DNA of 64,000 nucleotides from Bacteroidota bacterium (GTDB taxonomy: Bacteria; Bacteroidota; Bacteroidia; Chitinophagales; Chitinophagaceae). The notes below the pieces were generated by a model, which did no database searches, was not told where the DNA came from, and worked only from the letters and a program-made list of their open reading frames with translations. Both the position numbers and the translations under genes were made by a program. Of the stretch, positions 28,365 through 36,659 are shown in pieces; the first letter of the stretch is position 1; each line of letters opens with the position of its first letter. Location: the NCBI GenBank assembly GCA_018267915.1, contig JAFDXN010000025.1, positions 558,001-622,000 on the forward strand, read 5' to 3'.

Positions 28365-28856
28365 ATGCAAACGGGTGCGGCAGAAATATACGAGTGGTTG
28401 GCCTCAGTAACCGATCCCGAAGTTCCGGTATTGAATATACTAGACCTTGGTATTGTGCGCGAAGTAAAGTTTGAACAAGAGACCAATACTGCATCGATCA
28501 ACATTACACCCACTTACAGCGGCTGCCCGGCAATGGATGTGATCGCTATCAACATCCGGATGGCTTTACTTAGCCATGGGATAAAGCATATTGAAATAAA
28601 AAATCAACTCAGCCCTGCATGGACGAGTGACTGGATGAGCGAGGAGGGCAAGAGAAAATTGAAGGAATACGGCATCGCTCCACCGGTAAGAAAGGCAGTG
28701 GATAAGTTGGGGTTATTTGAAAGTGATATTGTCGGTTGTCCTCGCTGTGGCGCTGCCGATACAACTTTGGTCAGTCAGTTCGGCCCAACCTCTTGTAAGG
28801 CCCTATATAAATGCAACGCCTGCCACGAACCATTCGAACATTTCAAATGCCATTAG
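28365..28856 (+). CDS. paaD: Phenylacetate degradation protein PaaD (Fe-S assembly type)
   Basis: 163 residues from the chosen ATG at 28365; a GTG at 28344, overlapping the end of paaC, is also possible. The N-terminal DUF59/MIP18-like domain has ASVTDPEVPVLNILDLGIVR and TPTYSGCPAMDVIAINIR. A C-terminal four-Cys zinc-ribbon-like region follows (GCPRCGAADT, SCKALYKCNACHEPFEHFKC). PaaD is thought to mature the iron site of the epoxidase or the Fe-S cluster of its reductase. The reductase gene paaE, usually next in order, is not found here; the next gene encodes an unrelated membrane protein. Confidence 0.95.
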   Translation: MQTGAAEIYEWLASVTDPEVPVLNILDLGIVREVKFEQETNTASINITPTYSGCPAMDVIAINIRMALLSHGIKHIEIKNQLSPAWTSDWMSEEGKRKLKEYGIAPPVRKAVDKLGLFESDIVGCPRCGAADTTLVSQFGPTSCKALYKCNACHEPFEHFKCH

Positions 28857-28876
28857 AAAGGCTTTATCTTTAAATT

Positions 28877-29221
28877 ATGTACGAGAGTAAACATCAGGCG
28901 TTAGCGCCGCGCTCCGTTTTCATACGCCGCATGCTGTGGAACCTCTTCATTGCATGCTTGTTATTAACGTTTTGTCTTAGTATCGGTATTTTGGGCTATC
29001 ATTTTACAGGTGATATTCCGTGGATAGATTCCCTGCATAATGCTTCGATGATATTGAGTGGCATGGGGCCTGTGGTCGAAATAAAATCTGTAGGGGGCAA
29101 GGTGTTTTCCTCTTTTTATGCACTGTTCAGCGGGATAGCATTCATTACGAACATCGGCATCGTACTGGCGCCGATGGCGCATCGTTTATATCACCGCCTT
29201 CATGTGGAGGAAGAAAATTAA
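28877..29221 (+). CDS. Small membrane protein resembling an ion-channel pore module without a K+ selectivity filter
   Basis: A 114-residue protein with two predicted membrane helices (about 20-43 and 75-98). The stretch between them (WIDSLHNASMILSGMGPVVE, about 49-68) has the spacing of a pore helix and P-loop in two-TM channels, where the usual T-V/I-G-Y-G-D is replaced by SGMGPV. The second helix is followed by a basic, His-rich end (MAHRLYHRLHVEEEN). Compare the genuine TIGYGD channel at 58972. Its stop overlaps the rnc stop by 4 bp on opposite strands. Function unknown; the channel resemblance is inference. Confidence 0.7.
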   Translation: MYESKHQALAPRSVFIRRMLWNLFIACLLLTFCLSIGILGYHFTGDIPWIDSLHNASMILSGMGPVVEIKSVGGKVFSSFYALFSGIAFITNIGIVLAPMAHRLYHRLHVEEEN

Positions 29222-29934
29222 GAGATCGCCAGGGTTTCGATAGCCTTTTGTGCCGCTACCTGTCCGGCTTCCTTTTTACTGTATCCCGTACCGCTCGCTA
29301 TTAGCTCGCCTTCCAATGCCACGCCCATCGTGAACAATTTACGGGAGCCCTCCACCTTTTCTTCCAGTGTATCGAAGGTGAGAATACGGTTGTTCCGCTG
29401 CGCCCAGCTCAGCAGTTTGTTTTTATAGTTCGTATCGGTGCTCTCCATCGTCTCGATATCAATGTAAGGGCGAATGATCTGCTTGACGATAAATTGACGC
29501 GTACGCACAAATCCCTGGTCCAGGTACACCGCACCTATTAATGCTTCCAGCGCATTGCCGAATATGTGGCTGCGGCTCAGTCCACGATCGTTCTGGTTGT
29601 ATTGCACCATTTTCTGCAGGCCCATTCGGAGCGCCACATTGTTCATCGTTTCCCGGCGCACGATGCGCGATCGCATTTCTGTCAGGTACCCTTCGGTTTG
29701 GTAAGGGTATTTTTTAAAAAGGTATTCGGCCACAATGGCGCCAAGTACAGCATCGCCCAGAAATTCAAGCCGCTCATTATTTTGATCCAGCTCTTCGATC
29801 TTGGAACGGTGCATTAAGGCGAGCTGATAGAAAGGCAAATGTTTGGGAGTAAAGCCCAAAAGATGCTCGAGCTGCGATAATAGCTGCTTGTTAGGAGAAA
29901 AAAAATGTAAGATGCGTGACGTGAAACGACGCAA
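29218..29934 (-). CDS. rnc: Ribonuclease III
   Basis: Double-strand-specific endoribonuclease for rRNA and mRNA processing, 238 residues. The signature NERLEFLGDAVLGAIVAEYL holds the metal-binding Glu and Asp; a second acidic cluster is in NALEALIGAVYLDQG; the C-terminal dsRNA-binding domain has GVALEGELIASGTGYSKKEA and AAQKAIETL. It is the last gene of the acpP-fabF-rnc run, 2 bp after fabF, an order seen widely in bacteria. Confidence 0.97.
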   Translation of the reverse strand: MRRFTSRILHFFSPNKQLLSQLEHLLGFTPKHLPFYQLALMHRSKIEELDQNNERLEFLGDAVLGAIVAEYLFKKYPYQTEGYLTEMRSRIVRRETMNNVALRMGLQKMVQYNQNDRGLSRSHIFGNALEALIGAVYLDQGFVRTRQFIVKQIIRPYIDIETMESTDTNYKNKLLSWAQRNNRILTFDTLEEKVEGSRKLFTMGVALEGELIASGTGYSKKEAGQVAAQKAIETLAIS

Positions 29935-29936
29935 AA

Positions 29937-31196
29937 CTAGTCCTCAAATTTTTTGAATATTACTGAAGCGTTATGCCCGCCGAAGCCGAAAGTGTTACTT
30001 AGGGCAGCGCGTATTTCACGCTTTTGAGCCTTATGAAAAGTGAGATTCAGCTTAGGGTCTATTGCAGGATCGTCCGTGAAATGGTTGATAGTCGGTGGAA
30101 CTGTCTGGTTCATAACAGCCAGGATGCTTGCTACTGCCTCTATAGCACCGGCGCCTCCCAACAGGTGACCTGTCATAGACTTCGATGAGCTGATATTGAG
30201 CTTATAAGCGTGTTCCCCGAATACTTTCTGTATGGCCACCAGCTCAGCTACGTCGCCGAGCGGTGTAGAAGTGCCGTGTACATTAATGTAATCGATATCT
30301 TCAGGCTTCATCCCTGCGTCTTCCAGTGCGTTGTTCATCACATTGATAACGCCAAGCCCTTCGGGATGAGGTGCTGTAAGGTGATACGCATCAGCGCTCA
30401 TGCCACCGCCCACCAGTTCGGCATAGATGGTTGCCCCACGCTTTTTTGCATGCTCGTACTCTTCCAGTATCACGCAGGCAGCTCCTTCGCCAAGTACAAA
30501 TCCATCGCGGTCCAGGTCGAAGGGACGACTGGCGGTTTTAGGATCATCATTGCGCTCAGACAGTGCTTTCATCGCATTGAAACCGCCGATGCCCGATTCT
30601 GTGATCACCGCCTCAGAACCGCCGGTAACGATAGCGTCCGCTTTGCCTGTGCGTATGTACATAAGCGCGTCTATCAGTGCATTGGTTGAGGACGCACACG
30701 CGCTCACTGTCGCAAAGTTGGGCCCGCGAAAGCCATATTTCATAGAAATATGACCGGCAGCAATATCTAATATGAGTTTGGGGATGAAGAAAGGATTGAA
30801 CCTTGGAGTGCCATCGCCTTTATTAAAGGCTGTCATCTCTTCGATAAAGGTGATCATGCCACCTATACCTGATGCCCAGATAACGCCTACACGGTCCTTA
30901 TTGATGTTATCGCCATCAAGGCCCGCATTTTTAACACCTTCTGTAGCTGCAACAACCGCCAGTTGCGAGAACCGGTCCAGCTTGCGTGCCTCTTTGCGTT
31001 CAAAATGGTCCTCGGGGTTATAACCTTTTACTTCGCAGGCGAATTTGGTCTTAAACTTGGTAACGTCAAACTGTTTAATGAAGTCGGCACCCGAAACACC
31101 ATTAACCAATCCTTCCCAATATTCTGGTACAGTATTGCCTATTGGCGTCAGGGCGCCGAGACCCGTAACGACAACGCGTTTATACGGTAAATTCAT
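29937..31196 (-). CDS. fabF: Beta-ketoacyl-ACP synthase II
   Basis: A condensing enzyme of fatty-acid elongation, 419 residues from the ATG at 31196 (the frame also opens at the TTG just before it). The catalytic Cys lies in TVSACASSTNALIDAL, the two His in YINVHGTSTPLGD and SMTGHLLGGAGAIEA, and the C-terminal SNTFGFGGHNASVIFKKF is typical. It lies between acpP (31 bp upstream) and rnc (2 bp downstream) in one operon. Confidence 0.97.
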   Translation of the reverse strand: MNLPYKRVVVTGLGALTPIGNTVPEYWEGLVNGVSGADFIKQFDVTKFKTKFACEVKGYNPEDHFERKEARKLDRFSQLAVVAATEGVKNAGLDGDNINKDRVGVIWASGIGGMITFIEEMTAFNKGDGTPRFNPFFIPKLILDIAAGHISMKYGFRGPNFATVSACASSTNALIDALMYIRTGKADAIVTGGSEAVITESGIGGFNAMKALSERNDDPKTASRPFDLDRDGFVLGEGAACVILEEYEHAKKRGATIYAELVGGGMSADAYHLTAPHPEGLGVINVMNNALEDAGMKPEDIDYINVHGTSTPLGDVAELVAIQKVFGEHAYKLNISSSKSMTGHLLGGAGAIEAVASILAVMNQTVPPTINHFTDDPAIDPKLNLTFHKAQKREIRAALSNTFGFGGHNASVIFKKFED

Positions 31197-31227
31197 CAAA
31201 CAATTCGGTTCTGTGTAGTTCTAAAAA

Positions 31228-31464
31228 TTACTTTACGTGTTCTTCCAGATAAGAGATAGCCTGGCCTACTGTCGTGATGGTTTCAGCCTGCTCATCGGGG
31301 ATTGATATGTTGAATTCTTTTTCGAATTCCATGATCAATTCTACCGTGTCCAGAGAGTCGGCACCCAAGTCGTTTGTAAAACTAGCTTCAGGAGTAACTT
31401 CAGACTCGTCTACACCCAGTTTGTCCACAATGATTTTCTTTACGCGATTTGCAATTTCAGACAT
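31228..31464 (-). CDS. acpP: Acyl carrier protein
   Basis: 78 residues and strongly acidic. The phosphopantetheine attachment Ser lies in [20 protein letters not shown]. It carries acyl intermediates for FabF and other fatty-acid enzymes, and also supplies acyl chains for lipid A. It is the first gene of the acpP-fabF-rnc operon, with a TAnnTTTG box at 31491. Confidence 0.98.
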   Translation of the reverse strand: MSEIANRVKKIIVDKLGVDESEVTPEASFTNDLGADSLDTVELIMEFEKEFNISIPDEQAETITTVGQAISYLEEHVK

Positions 31465-31490
31465 GGTTAATGCAATTTAATTTTATGCTG

Positions 31491-31498
31491 CAAAAATA
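31491..31498 (-). promoter_or_regulatory. TAnnTTTG -7 element of the acpP-fabF-rnc operon
   Basis: TATTTTTG on the minus strand, 26 nt before the acpP ATG at 31464. Confidence 0.5.
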
Positions 31499-31571
31499 TA
31501 CTTTTTAGGATAACGGAGAAGTTTAGGGCTATTTTCTTTCAAATACTTGTATTTGCCCGCCTGATATGTTG

Positions 31572-32255
31572 TTATTGTTTAATGTTAGTCCTTAATATAC
31601 GCTCACTTTCTAATTTTCCGTCGCGCATCATTAATACCCTGTCTGTCATTTCCGCCAGTGCTTCGTTGTGCGTTATCATAACAAAAGTATGCCCGAACCG
31701 GTCTCTAAGTTGCAGGAAAAGCTCATGAATGGCATGGGCATTGGCACTATCCAGGTTGCCTGTCGGCTCGTCGGCCATTACGATCGATGGCTTATTGACC
31801 AAGGCACGGGCTATAGCAACGCGCTGTTGCTCACCGCCCGATAATTCTGAGGGCTTATTGTCCAGCCTGTTGCCCAAGCCTACTGTCTTTAGCATCTCGG
31901 CCGCAGTTTCAAGGCCTTGCTTTTTATTGATACCACTGATCCACAGCGGGACAGCTACATTTTCAACAGCGCTGAACTCCGGCAGCAAGTGATGAAATTG
32001 GAATACAAAGCCTATATGCTTGTTGCGGAAGGCAGCTTGTTTCTTTGACGGCAATTTGAACACATCTACACCGTCTATCGTCACAGTACCACTATCCGGC
32101 TTATCCAATGCGCCAAGCAAATGCAACAGGGTGCTCTTGCCTGCGCCCGAAGGCCCCACAATCGATACGATCTCTCCCTTTTCTATACGCAATGAAACAT
32201 TGTTTACAACCGTTAGATTGGAATAGTTTTTGACCAGTTGTGAGGCAAGGAGCAT
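31572..32255 (-). CDS. ABC transporter ATP-binding protein, LolD/MacB type
   Basis: A 227-residue nucleotide-binding subunit. Walker A is VGPSGAGKSTLLH, the signature motif is ELSGGEQQRVAIARAL, Walker B is SIVMADEPTGNLDSANA, and the switch His lies in FVMITHNEALAEM. The sequence HIGFVFQFHHLLPEFSAVEN is typical of the LolD/MacB/FtsE group, which works with membrane permeases in lipoprotein release or efflux. No permease gene is adjacent, so the substrate cannot be assigned. The ATG at 32255 is preferred to the TTG at 32273. Confidence 0.93.
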   Translation of the reverse strand: MLLASQLVKNYSNLTVVNNVSLRIEKGEIVSIVGPSGAGKSTLLHLLGALDKPDSGTVTIDGVDVFKLPSKKQAAFRNKHIGFVFQFHHLLPEFSAVENVAVPLWISGINKKQGLETAAEMLKTVGLGNRLDNKPSELSGGEQQRVAIARALVNKPSIVMADEPTGNLDSANAHAIHELFLQLRDRFGHTFVMITHNEALAEMTDRVLMMRDGKLESERILRTNIKQ

Positions 32256-32347
32256 GTTGTAAAAGTGCTGCAATTTGTCTTCCTTACCAAATCGTCAATG
32301 AAAATATGTAAATGCAACATAGGTGGAAAAATGGTTACAATAGAAAA

Positions 32348-32378
32348 TTTGTAATTGTTCCGTGAAACCTTACATTTG
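32348..32378 (+). promoter_or_regulatory. Complete Bacteroidota promoter: TTTG-N19-TAnnTTTG
   Basis: TTTG at 32348-32351 and TACATTTG at 32371-32378 are separated by exactly 19 nt, the canonical -33/-7 spacing of the main sigma factor in Bacteroidota. It is 33 nt upstream of the DUF2795 ATG. Confidence 0.82.
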
Positions 32379-32411
32379 CCAAAATCAGGAACAGAATAAA
32401 AGATTGATAAT

Positions 32412-32633
32412 ATGTTTTGGACACTTGAATTAGCATCACACTTGGAAGACGCACCATGGCCTGCAACAAAGGATGAGCTTATAGACTATGCTATTCGTTC
32501 AGGTGCACCGCTTGAAGTTGTAGAGAACCTGCAGGAGCTTGACGACGAAGGCGAGATCTATGAAGGCATTGAAGACATCTGGCCCGATTACCCAACGCAG
32601 GAAGACTTCTTTTTTAATGAAGATGAGTATTAA
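32412..32633 (+). CDS. DUF2795 domain-containing protein
   Basis: A 73-residue acidic protein: FWTLELASHLEDAPWPATKD, LIDYAIRSGAPLEVVENLQE, then a Glu/Asp-rich end (EGIEDIWPDYPTQEDFFFNE). Short proteins of this form, matching DUF2795, are very conserved across Bacteroidota, but no function is established. A full consensus promoter lies upstream and a strong terminator downstream, so it is a single-gene transcript, probably well expressed. Confidence 0.9.
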   Translation: MFWTLELASHLEDAPWPATKDELIDYAIRSGAPLEVVENLQELDDEGEIYEGIEDIWPDYPTQEDFFFNEDEY

Positions 32634-32653
32634 AAAGAAGAGAGAACGAATTT

Positions 32654-32680
32654 AAATCCCGCCGAACGGCGGGATTTTTC
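32654..32680 (+). terminator. Rho-independent terminator after the DUF2795 gene
   Basis: AAATCCCGCCG at 32654-32664 pairs with CGGCGGGATTT at 32667-32677, followed by TTC and a T-rich stretch. The same hairpin directly follows the end of the minus-strand frameshifted gene. Confidence 0.88.
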
Positions 32681-33008
32681 TATTTACATTCAGGATAACG
32701 AATGACGGGGCTGGAATCACCTTTCCATATGTCAAGCTCAAATAGATTGTCTTGCTCATCAAGGTCCACGTAAACCATAATTGGTACATTGTCTACATCC
32801 TGGAAGACTTTTTCTACAACACACCGGCCCATTTTTCTTTCATTATCTCTCTCTCATACAAAATGTATACTGCCCATTCCCCGTCATTCATGTCTTCCAC
32901 CACAGGATTCTCTAAATTCGTGCAGAGTTTGTTTTTGAGCGCTATATCTGCTACCTGGCTCAGGAGACAGGTGATCAATCTCTTTTCGCGTTCATTTAAA
33001 TGGCGCAT
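32680..33008 (-). pseudogene. Frameshifted small gene, DUF6984-like
   Basis: Two overlapping minus-strand frames together make one about 109-residue protein. The first (33008 down to 32814) reads MRHLNEREKRLITCLLSQVA and NDGEWAVYILYEREIMKEK, then stops soon after. The second, in the -1 frame, continues with MGRCVVEKVFQDVDNVPIMV, YVDLDEQDNLFELDIWKGDS and SPVIRYPECK and stops at 32680. The two join cleanly at an A-run (GAAAAAT on the minus strand) if one A is missing. The joined protein resembles DUF6984 small proteins (C-terminal DLFELD-W...SPLIRYP pattern, recalled). It could be a true pseudogene, a sequence error, or two separately translated pieces. It lies 9 bp after radA. Confidence 0.7.
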
Positions 33009-33017
33009 ATCTAAGAA

Positions 33018-34388
33018 TTAGAACAGTAACCTGTACACATCCTCTACCTTATTCACGGTGTTCACTTTTATATTGTAGTTCTTTTTGTCCAGTCCTTTTG
33101 CATTCGCTTTTGGGATAAAGATGGCATCAAGCCCCAACTTGTCGGCTTCCGCAATACGTTGATCGATCCGGTTCACCGCTCGTATCTCACCCGACAGGCC
33201 GATCTCACCCACCAGGCATATGTTCGACGGAATAGCTTTGTCCTCGTAGGACGATAGTAGTGAGCAAACAACGGCCAACTCTATTGCTGGGTCTTCTATC
33301 TTAAGCCCACCCGCGATATTCACAAACACATCCTTCGCGCCAAAATGAAAGCCGCCACGTTTTTCCAGCACCGCCAGCAGCAGTTGCAGGCGCCTCAGGT
33401 CCAGTCCGCTAACGGTGCGTTGCGGTGTGCCATACACCGCTTGCGTTACGAGCGCCTGCACTTCTATCATTAGTGGTCTCAGGCCCTCCATGGTAGCCGC
33501 TATAGCTATACCGCTCAGAGGTTCCTCGTGCTGTGACAGTAAAATTTCGGATGGGTTACTAACGGGCCGCATACCCTTGGTCACCATCTCATAAATGCCC
33601 AGTTCCGAGGTCGACCCGAAGCGGTTCTTTAGTGTTCTTAATATCCGGTATGCATAGTGCCGGTCACCCTCAAACTGCAGTACGGTATCCACCATGTGCT
33701 CCAGTATTTTCGGTCCCGCGATAGAGCCTTCTTTAGTGATGTGGCCGATAATACAAACAGGTATATTGCTTGATTTAGCAAAACGTTGCAGCTCTGCCGC
33801 GCATTCGCGCACCTGCGATACGCTGCCCGCTGCGGATTCTACATAAGGTGACTCCAGCGTTTGTATTGAATCGATGATCAGCAGTTGAGGGCGAACCTTC
33901 TTCACTTCCTGGAAAATGGTGTGGGTATCGGTTGCCGTTAACAGGTATAATTTATCATTGCGGGCTCCGATACGCTCAGCACGCAACTTGATCTGTTGTG
34001 CGCTTTCTTCACCTGATACATAAAGTGTTGTCACGTTTTTCCAGAGCAGGGCCGACTGTAGGAACAAAGTGGACTTACCGATCCCGGGCTCACCCGCGAT
34101 CAATATTACCGACCCCGGTACCATGCCGCCCCCAAGCACACGGTTCAGCTCGCCATCGGGCAGCTGCATGCGCACCTCATCCTGTTGCACCACTTCGTCA
34201 AGCTTATGCGCCTTTCGTTTTTCCTTATTATCGTCTTCCCATATATCTTCAGCTTTTGTCTTGCTTTCGCGCTGCACTACCTCTTCCACGAACGAATTCC
34301 AGGTGCCGCATGACGGACATTTACCCGCCCACTTTGGGCTCTCATATCCACACTGTTGACAGAAAAAAGCTGACTTTACTTTAGCCAT
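33018..34388 (-). CDS. radA: DNA repair protein RadA/Sms
   Basis: A RecA-like ATPase that promotes branch migration in recombinational repair, 456 residues. The N-terminal C4 zinc finger is CQQCGYESPKWAGKCPSCGT; Walker A is IAGEPGIGKSTL; Walker B lies around PQLLIIDSIQTL; the diagnostic KNRFG motif lies in RTLKNRFGSTSELG; the C-terminal Lon-protease-like domain includes DVFVNIAGGLKIEDPAIELA and LVGEIGLSGEIRAVNR. It starts 112 bp downstream of a candidate small-RNA terminator and is followed by the frameshifted gene. Confidence 0.97.
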   Translation of the reverse strand: MAKVKSAFFCQQCGYESPKWAGKCPSCGTWNSFVEEVVQRESKTKAEDIWEDDNKEKRKAHKLDEVVQQDEVRMQLPDGELNRVLGGGMVPGSVILIAGEPGIGKSTLFLQSALLWKNVTTLYVSGEESAQQIKLRAERIGARNDKLYLLTATDTHTIFQEVKKVRPQLLIIDSIQTLESPYVESAAGSVSQVRECAAELQRFAKSSNIPVCIIGHITKEGSIAGPKILEHMVDTVLQFEGDRHYAYRILRTLKNRFGSTSELGIYEMVTKGMRPVSNPSEILLSQHEEPLSGIAIAATMEGLRPLMIEVQALVTQAVYGTPQRTVSGLDLRRLQLLLAVLEKRGGFHFGAKDVFVNIAGGLKIEDPAIELAVVCSLLSSYEDKAIPSNICLVGEIGLSGEIRAVNRIDQRIAEADKLGLDAIFIPKANAKGLDKKNYNIKVNTVNKVEDVYRLLF

Positions 34389-34500
34389 GCATTAAAGGTA
34401 ATTGGGGATTCGCGATTTGAGATTTGTAGCCGGAAGATTGTGGATATCTTGTGATGCCGGGATGGTAAAAAATAGCGTGTCAGTTGGTGAGGAAAGTGGA

Positions 34501-34580
34501 AAAAAAAGAAAAGAGCCACTGGAGGAATCCGGCGGCTCTTACTTACTAACCCATTAAATTCACAACTTGATACAAATGTA
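34501..34580 (-). ncRNA. Candidate small RNA or untranslated leader with promoter and terminator
   Basis: On the minus strand a TACATTTG (TAnnTTTG -7 element, 34580-34573) is followed within about 70 nt by a hairpin, AAGAGCC/GGCTCTT with an inner GGATTCC, and then a T-rich tract (TTCTTTTTTTT) ending at 34501. A transcript of about 65 nt would start near 34566. It has no credible reading frame: the only ATG is followed by Gly and a stop. It is 113 bp upstream of radA on the same strand, so it could be an independent sRNA or an attenuated leader. The upstream T-run with TTTG is only 15 nt from the -7 box, shorter than the consensus. Confidence 0.45.
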
Positions 34581-34881
34581 GCAAACAGCTGGCTCCAAAA
34601 AAAATGGTTTTAGGCAGTGGCGCTATGCTTTTTATAGATATAATATTGGTATCATATTCGATTAAAAAATTAAATGGCTTGTTATCAAAACTAAAAGCAT
34701 TTCTAAAAAAATACTGGGTCAATCACATTTGGTATTGTATTATTTGATTGGGTGCATTAAATATCCACATTTTAGTTTCCCGCATTTGTCGGCATCTATT
34801 TTATATGCCTGGTATCCCGTGAAATTATCAGAGTCTTAACCTGACTAGACGTATTTTGCAGGCTCTTATTAGGAACGTAAA
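34581..34881. other. AT-rich intergenic stretch without a recognised gene
   Basis: About 300 bp between the candidate small RNA and the M3 peptidase gene. It is clearly more AT-rich than the flanks and has no reading frame of note on either strand. TATTTTGC at 34852 is close to, but not, a TAnnTTTG element. Confidence 0.6.
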
Positions 34882-36609
34882 ATGAACGATACAGCAACAA
34901 TCTCTAAACCGGTAAGGCATTACTTACCTGCCGACTTTAAAATAACAACCTGGGAAACTTTGCAACCCTACTTTGAAGATCTGCAAAATCGCAGTCTTGA
35001 CACGAAACAACAACTCGAAGATTGGCTAAAGGACATGAGCGAACTAGAGGCAGTGATTAGTGAGGATGCTTCCTGGAGGCAGATAAACATGACCTGCGAC
35101 ACTGCGAATAAGGATTTCGAAGAAGCATTCAACTACTTCTGCCTGGAGATAGAGCCGAAAATGAAACCCTACTTTTTCGAATTAAATAAAAAGCTCCTTG
35201 ATAATACGCATACTGCTGAACTTGACAAAAGCACGTATTTCCCCTACCTCAGGTCGGTCGACAATTCAATAAAGCTATACCGTGAGGAAAATATACCCGT
35301 CCAGGCAGAACTGAGCGTACTGGCACAGCAATATGGTGTGATATCCGGCAAGATGTCCATTGAACTGGACGGAAAGGAATACACTTTACAACAGGCCGCA
35401 AAGTTTTTACAGAAGCCCGACAGGGAGCTGCGTGAAAAAGTGTTCAGGGCTGTAGCCGCACGCAGGCTGCAGGATAAGGACGAACTGAACAAACTTTTCG
35501 ATAACCTGCTGGAGCGCAGGCAGCAAGTGGCAAAGAATGCAGGCTTTGACAATTACAGGGATTATAAATTCAAGGAGCTGGGCAGGTTCGATTATACGCC
35601 CGATGACTGCTTCAAATTCCACGAGGCTGTCCGCGAGCATATCATACCGCTGCAAAGGATGCTGGTAGAGCATCGCAGGAAGAGATTAGGTTTGGACGTA
35701 ATGCGCCCTTGGGATACGGATGCGGAGCCTTTGGGTACCGAGCCCTTACATCCTTTTGAGACCGGCAAAGAACTGACAGAGAAGGCAATAACCGTATTTA
35801 AAGATCTTGGTAGCTACTTCGGAGGATGCCTCGAAATTATGCAGGACATGCATAGGCTCGATCTTGAAAGCCGCAAGGGCAAAGCCCCGGGTGGTTATAA
35901 CTGTCCATTGGCCGAAACAGGCGTTCCTTTCATATTTATGAATGCCGCCGGCACCATTGGTGATGTGATCACAATGATGCACGAAGGCGGTCACGCAGTA
36001 CACTCCTTCCTTTCGCACGACCTGGCATTGAATGCTTTTAAAGAATACCCGATGGAGATAGCCGAGCTGGCCAGCATGAGCATGGAGCTTTTCTCAATGG
36101 AGCATTGGGATGTCTTCTTTGACGACGACGGCCAACTGAAGCGTGCCAAAATAGAAGAAATGGAGCGCATCATCAGTGTTTTGCCCTGGATAGCCACTAT
36201 AGATAAATTCCAGCACTGGCTCTATACTAATCCCGGCCACACGGTTGCGCAGCGTGAGGAAGAGTGGATGAAGATACTAAACGAATTTTCAACAGGGATC
36301 ACCGATTGGACAGGCTTTGAAGAATACCGTAAGAACTTCTGGCAAAAGCAACTGCACCTTTACGAAGTACCTTTCTATTATATAGAATACGGTATTGCAC
36401 AGTTGGGGGCGATAGCCATGTGGCGTCAGTATCGTGGCAACAAGCAGCAGGCGCTCGAAAACTATAAAAAGGCCTTAGCTCTCGGCTACACGAAGACGCT
36501 GAAGGAACTGTACGCGACAGCCGGTATCCAATTTGATTTTTCTCCTGCCTATATACAAGAGTTAGGCTCGTTTGTTAAGGGCGCGCTTAACGAAATGGGT
36601 ATTAATTAA
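34882..36609 (+). CDS. M3 family oligoendopeptidase
   Basis: A 575-residue cytoplasmic zinc peptidase of the oligoendopeptidase F type; no signal peptide. The HExxH zinc motif is MMHEGGHAVHSFL (about residues 366-378), and the third ligand Glu is in EIAELASMSMELFSMEHW about 28 residues later. Other family features are GRFDYTPDDCFKFHEAVREH and the C-terminal FYYIEYGIAQLGAIAMWRQY with a TPR-like NYKKALALGYTKTL. It cleaves short peptides in characterised relatives. It is monocistronic and is followed by a hairpin shared with comF. Confidence 0.93.
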   Translation: MNDTATISKPVRHYLPADFKITTWETLQPYFEDLQNRSLDTKQQLEDWLKDMSELEAVISEDASWRQINMTCDTANKDFEEAFNYFCLEIEPKMKPYFFELNKKLLDNTHTAELDKSTYFPYLRSVDNSIKLYREENIPVQAELSVLAQQYGVISGKMSIELDGKEYTLQQAAKFLQKPDRELREKVFRAVAARRLQDKDELNKLFDNLLERRQQVAKNAGFDNYRDYKFKELGRFDYTPDDCFKFHEAVREHIIPLQRMLVEHRRKRLGLDVMRPWDTDAEPLGTEPLHPFETGKELTEKAITVFKDLGSYFGGCLEIMQDMHRLDLESRKGKAPGGYNCPLAETGVPFIFMNAAGTIGDVITMMHEGGHAVHSFLSHDLALNAFKEYPMEIAELASMSMELFSMEHWDVFFDDDGQLKRAKIEEMERIISVLPWIATIDKFQHWLYTNPGHTVAQREEEWMKILNEFSTGITDWTGFEEYRKNFWQKQLHLYEVPFYYIEYGIAQLGAIAMWRQYRGNKQQALENYKKALALGYTKTLKELYATAGIQFDFSPAYIQELGSFVKGALNEMGIN

Positions 36610-36623
36610 CGGGTTGCGAATTT

Positions 36624-36658
36624 AAATGCGTCCTGGCGTGATCCAGGGCGCAATTTAT
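36624..36658. terminator. Hairpin between the convergent M3 peptidase and comF genes
   Basis: GCGTCCTGG pairs with CCAGGGCGC (one G-T wobble) around a 5-nt loop, flanked by AAAT/ATTT on the two sides; it can terminate from either direction. Confidence 0.65.
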
Positions 36659-36659
36659 T

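Noticed and set aside
32814..32850. Programmed -1 frameshift in the DUF6984-like gene
   Set aside because: No X-XXY-YYZ heptamer in the right phase; a missing A in the run or a sequence error is simpler.
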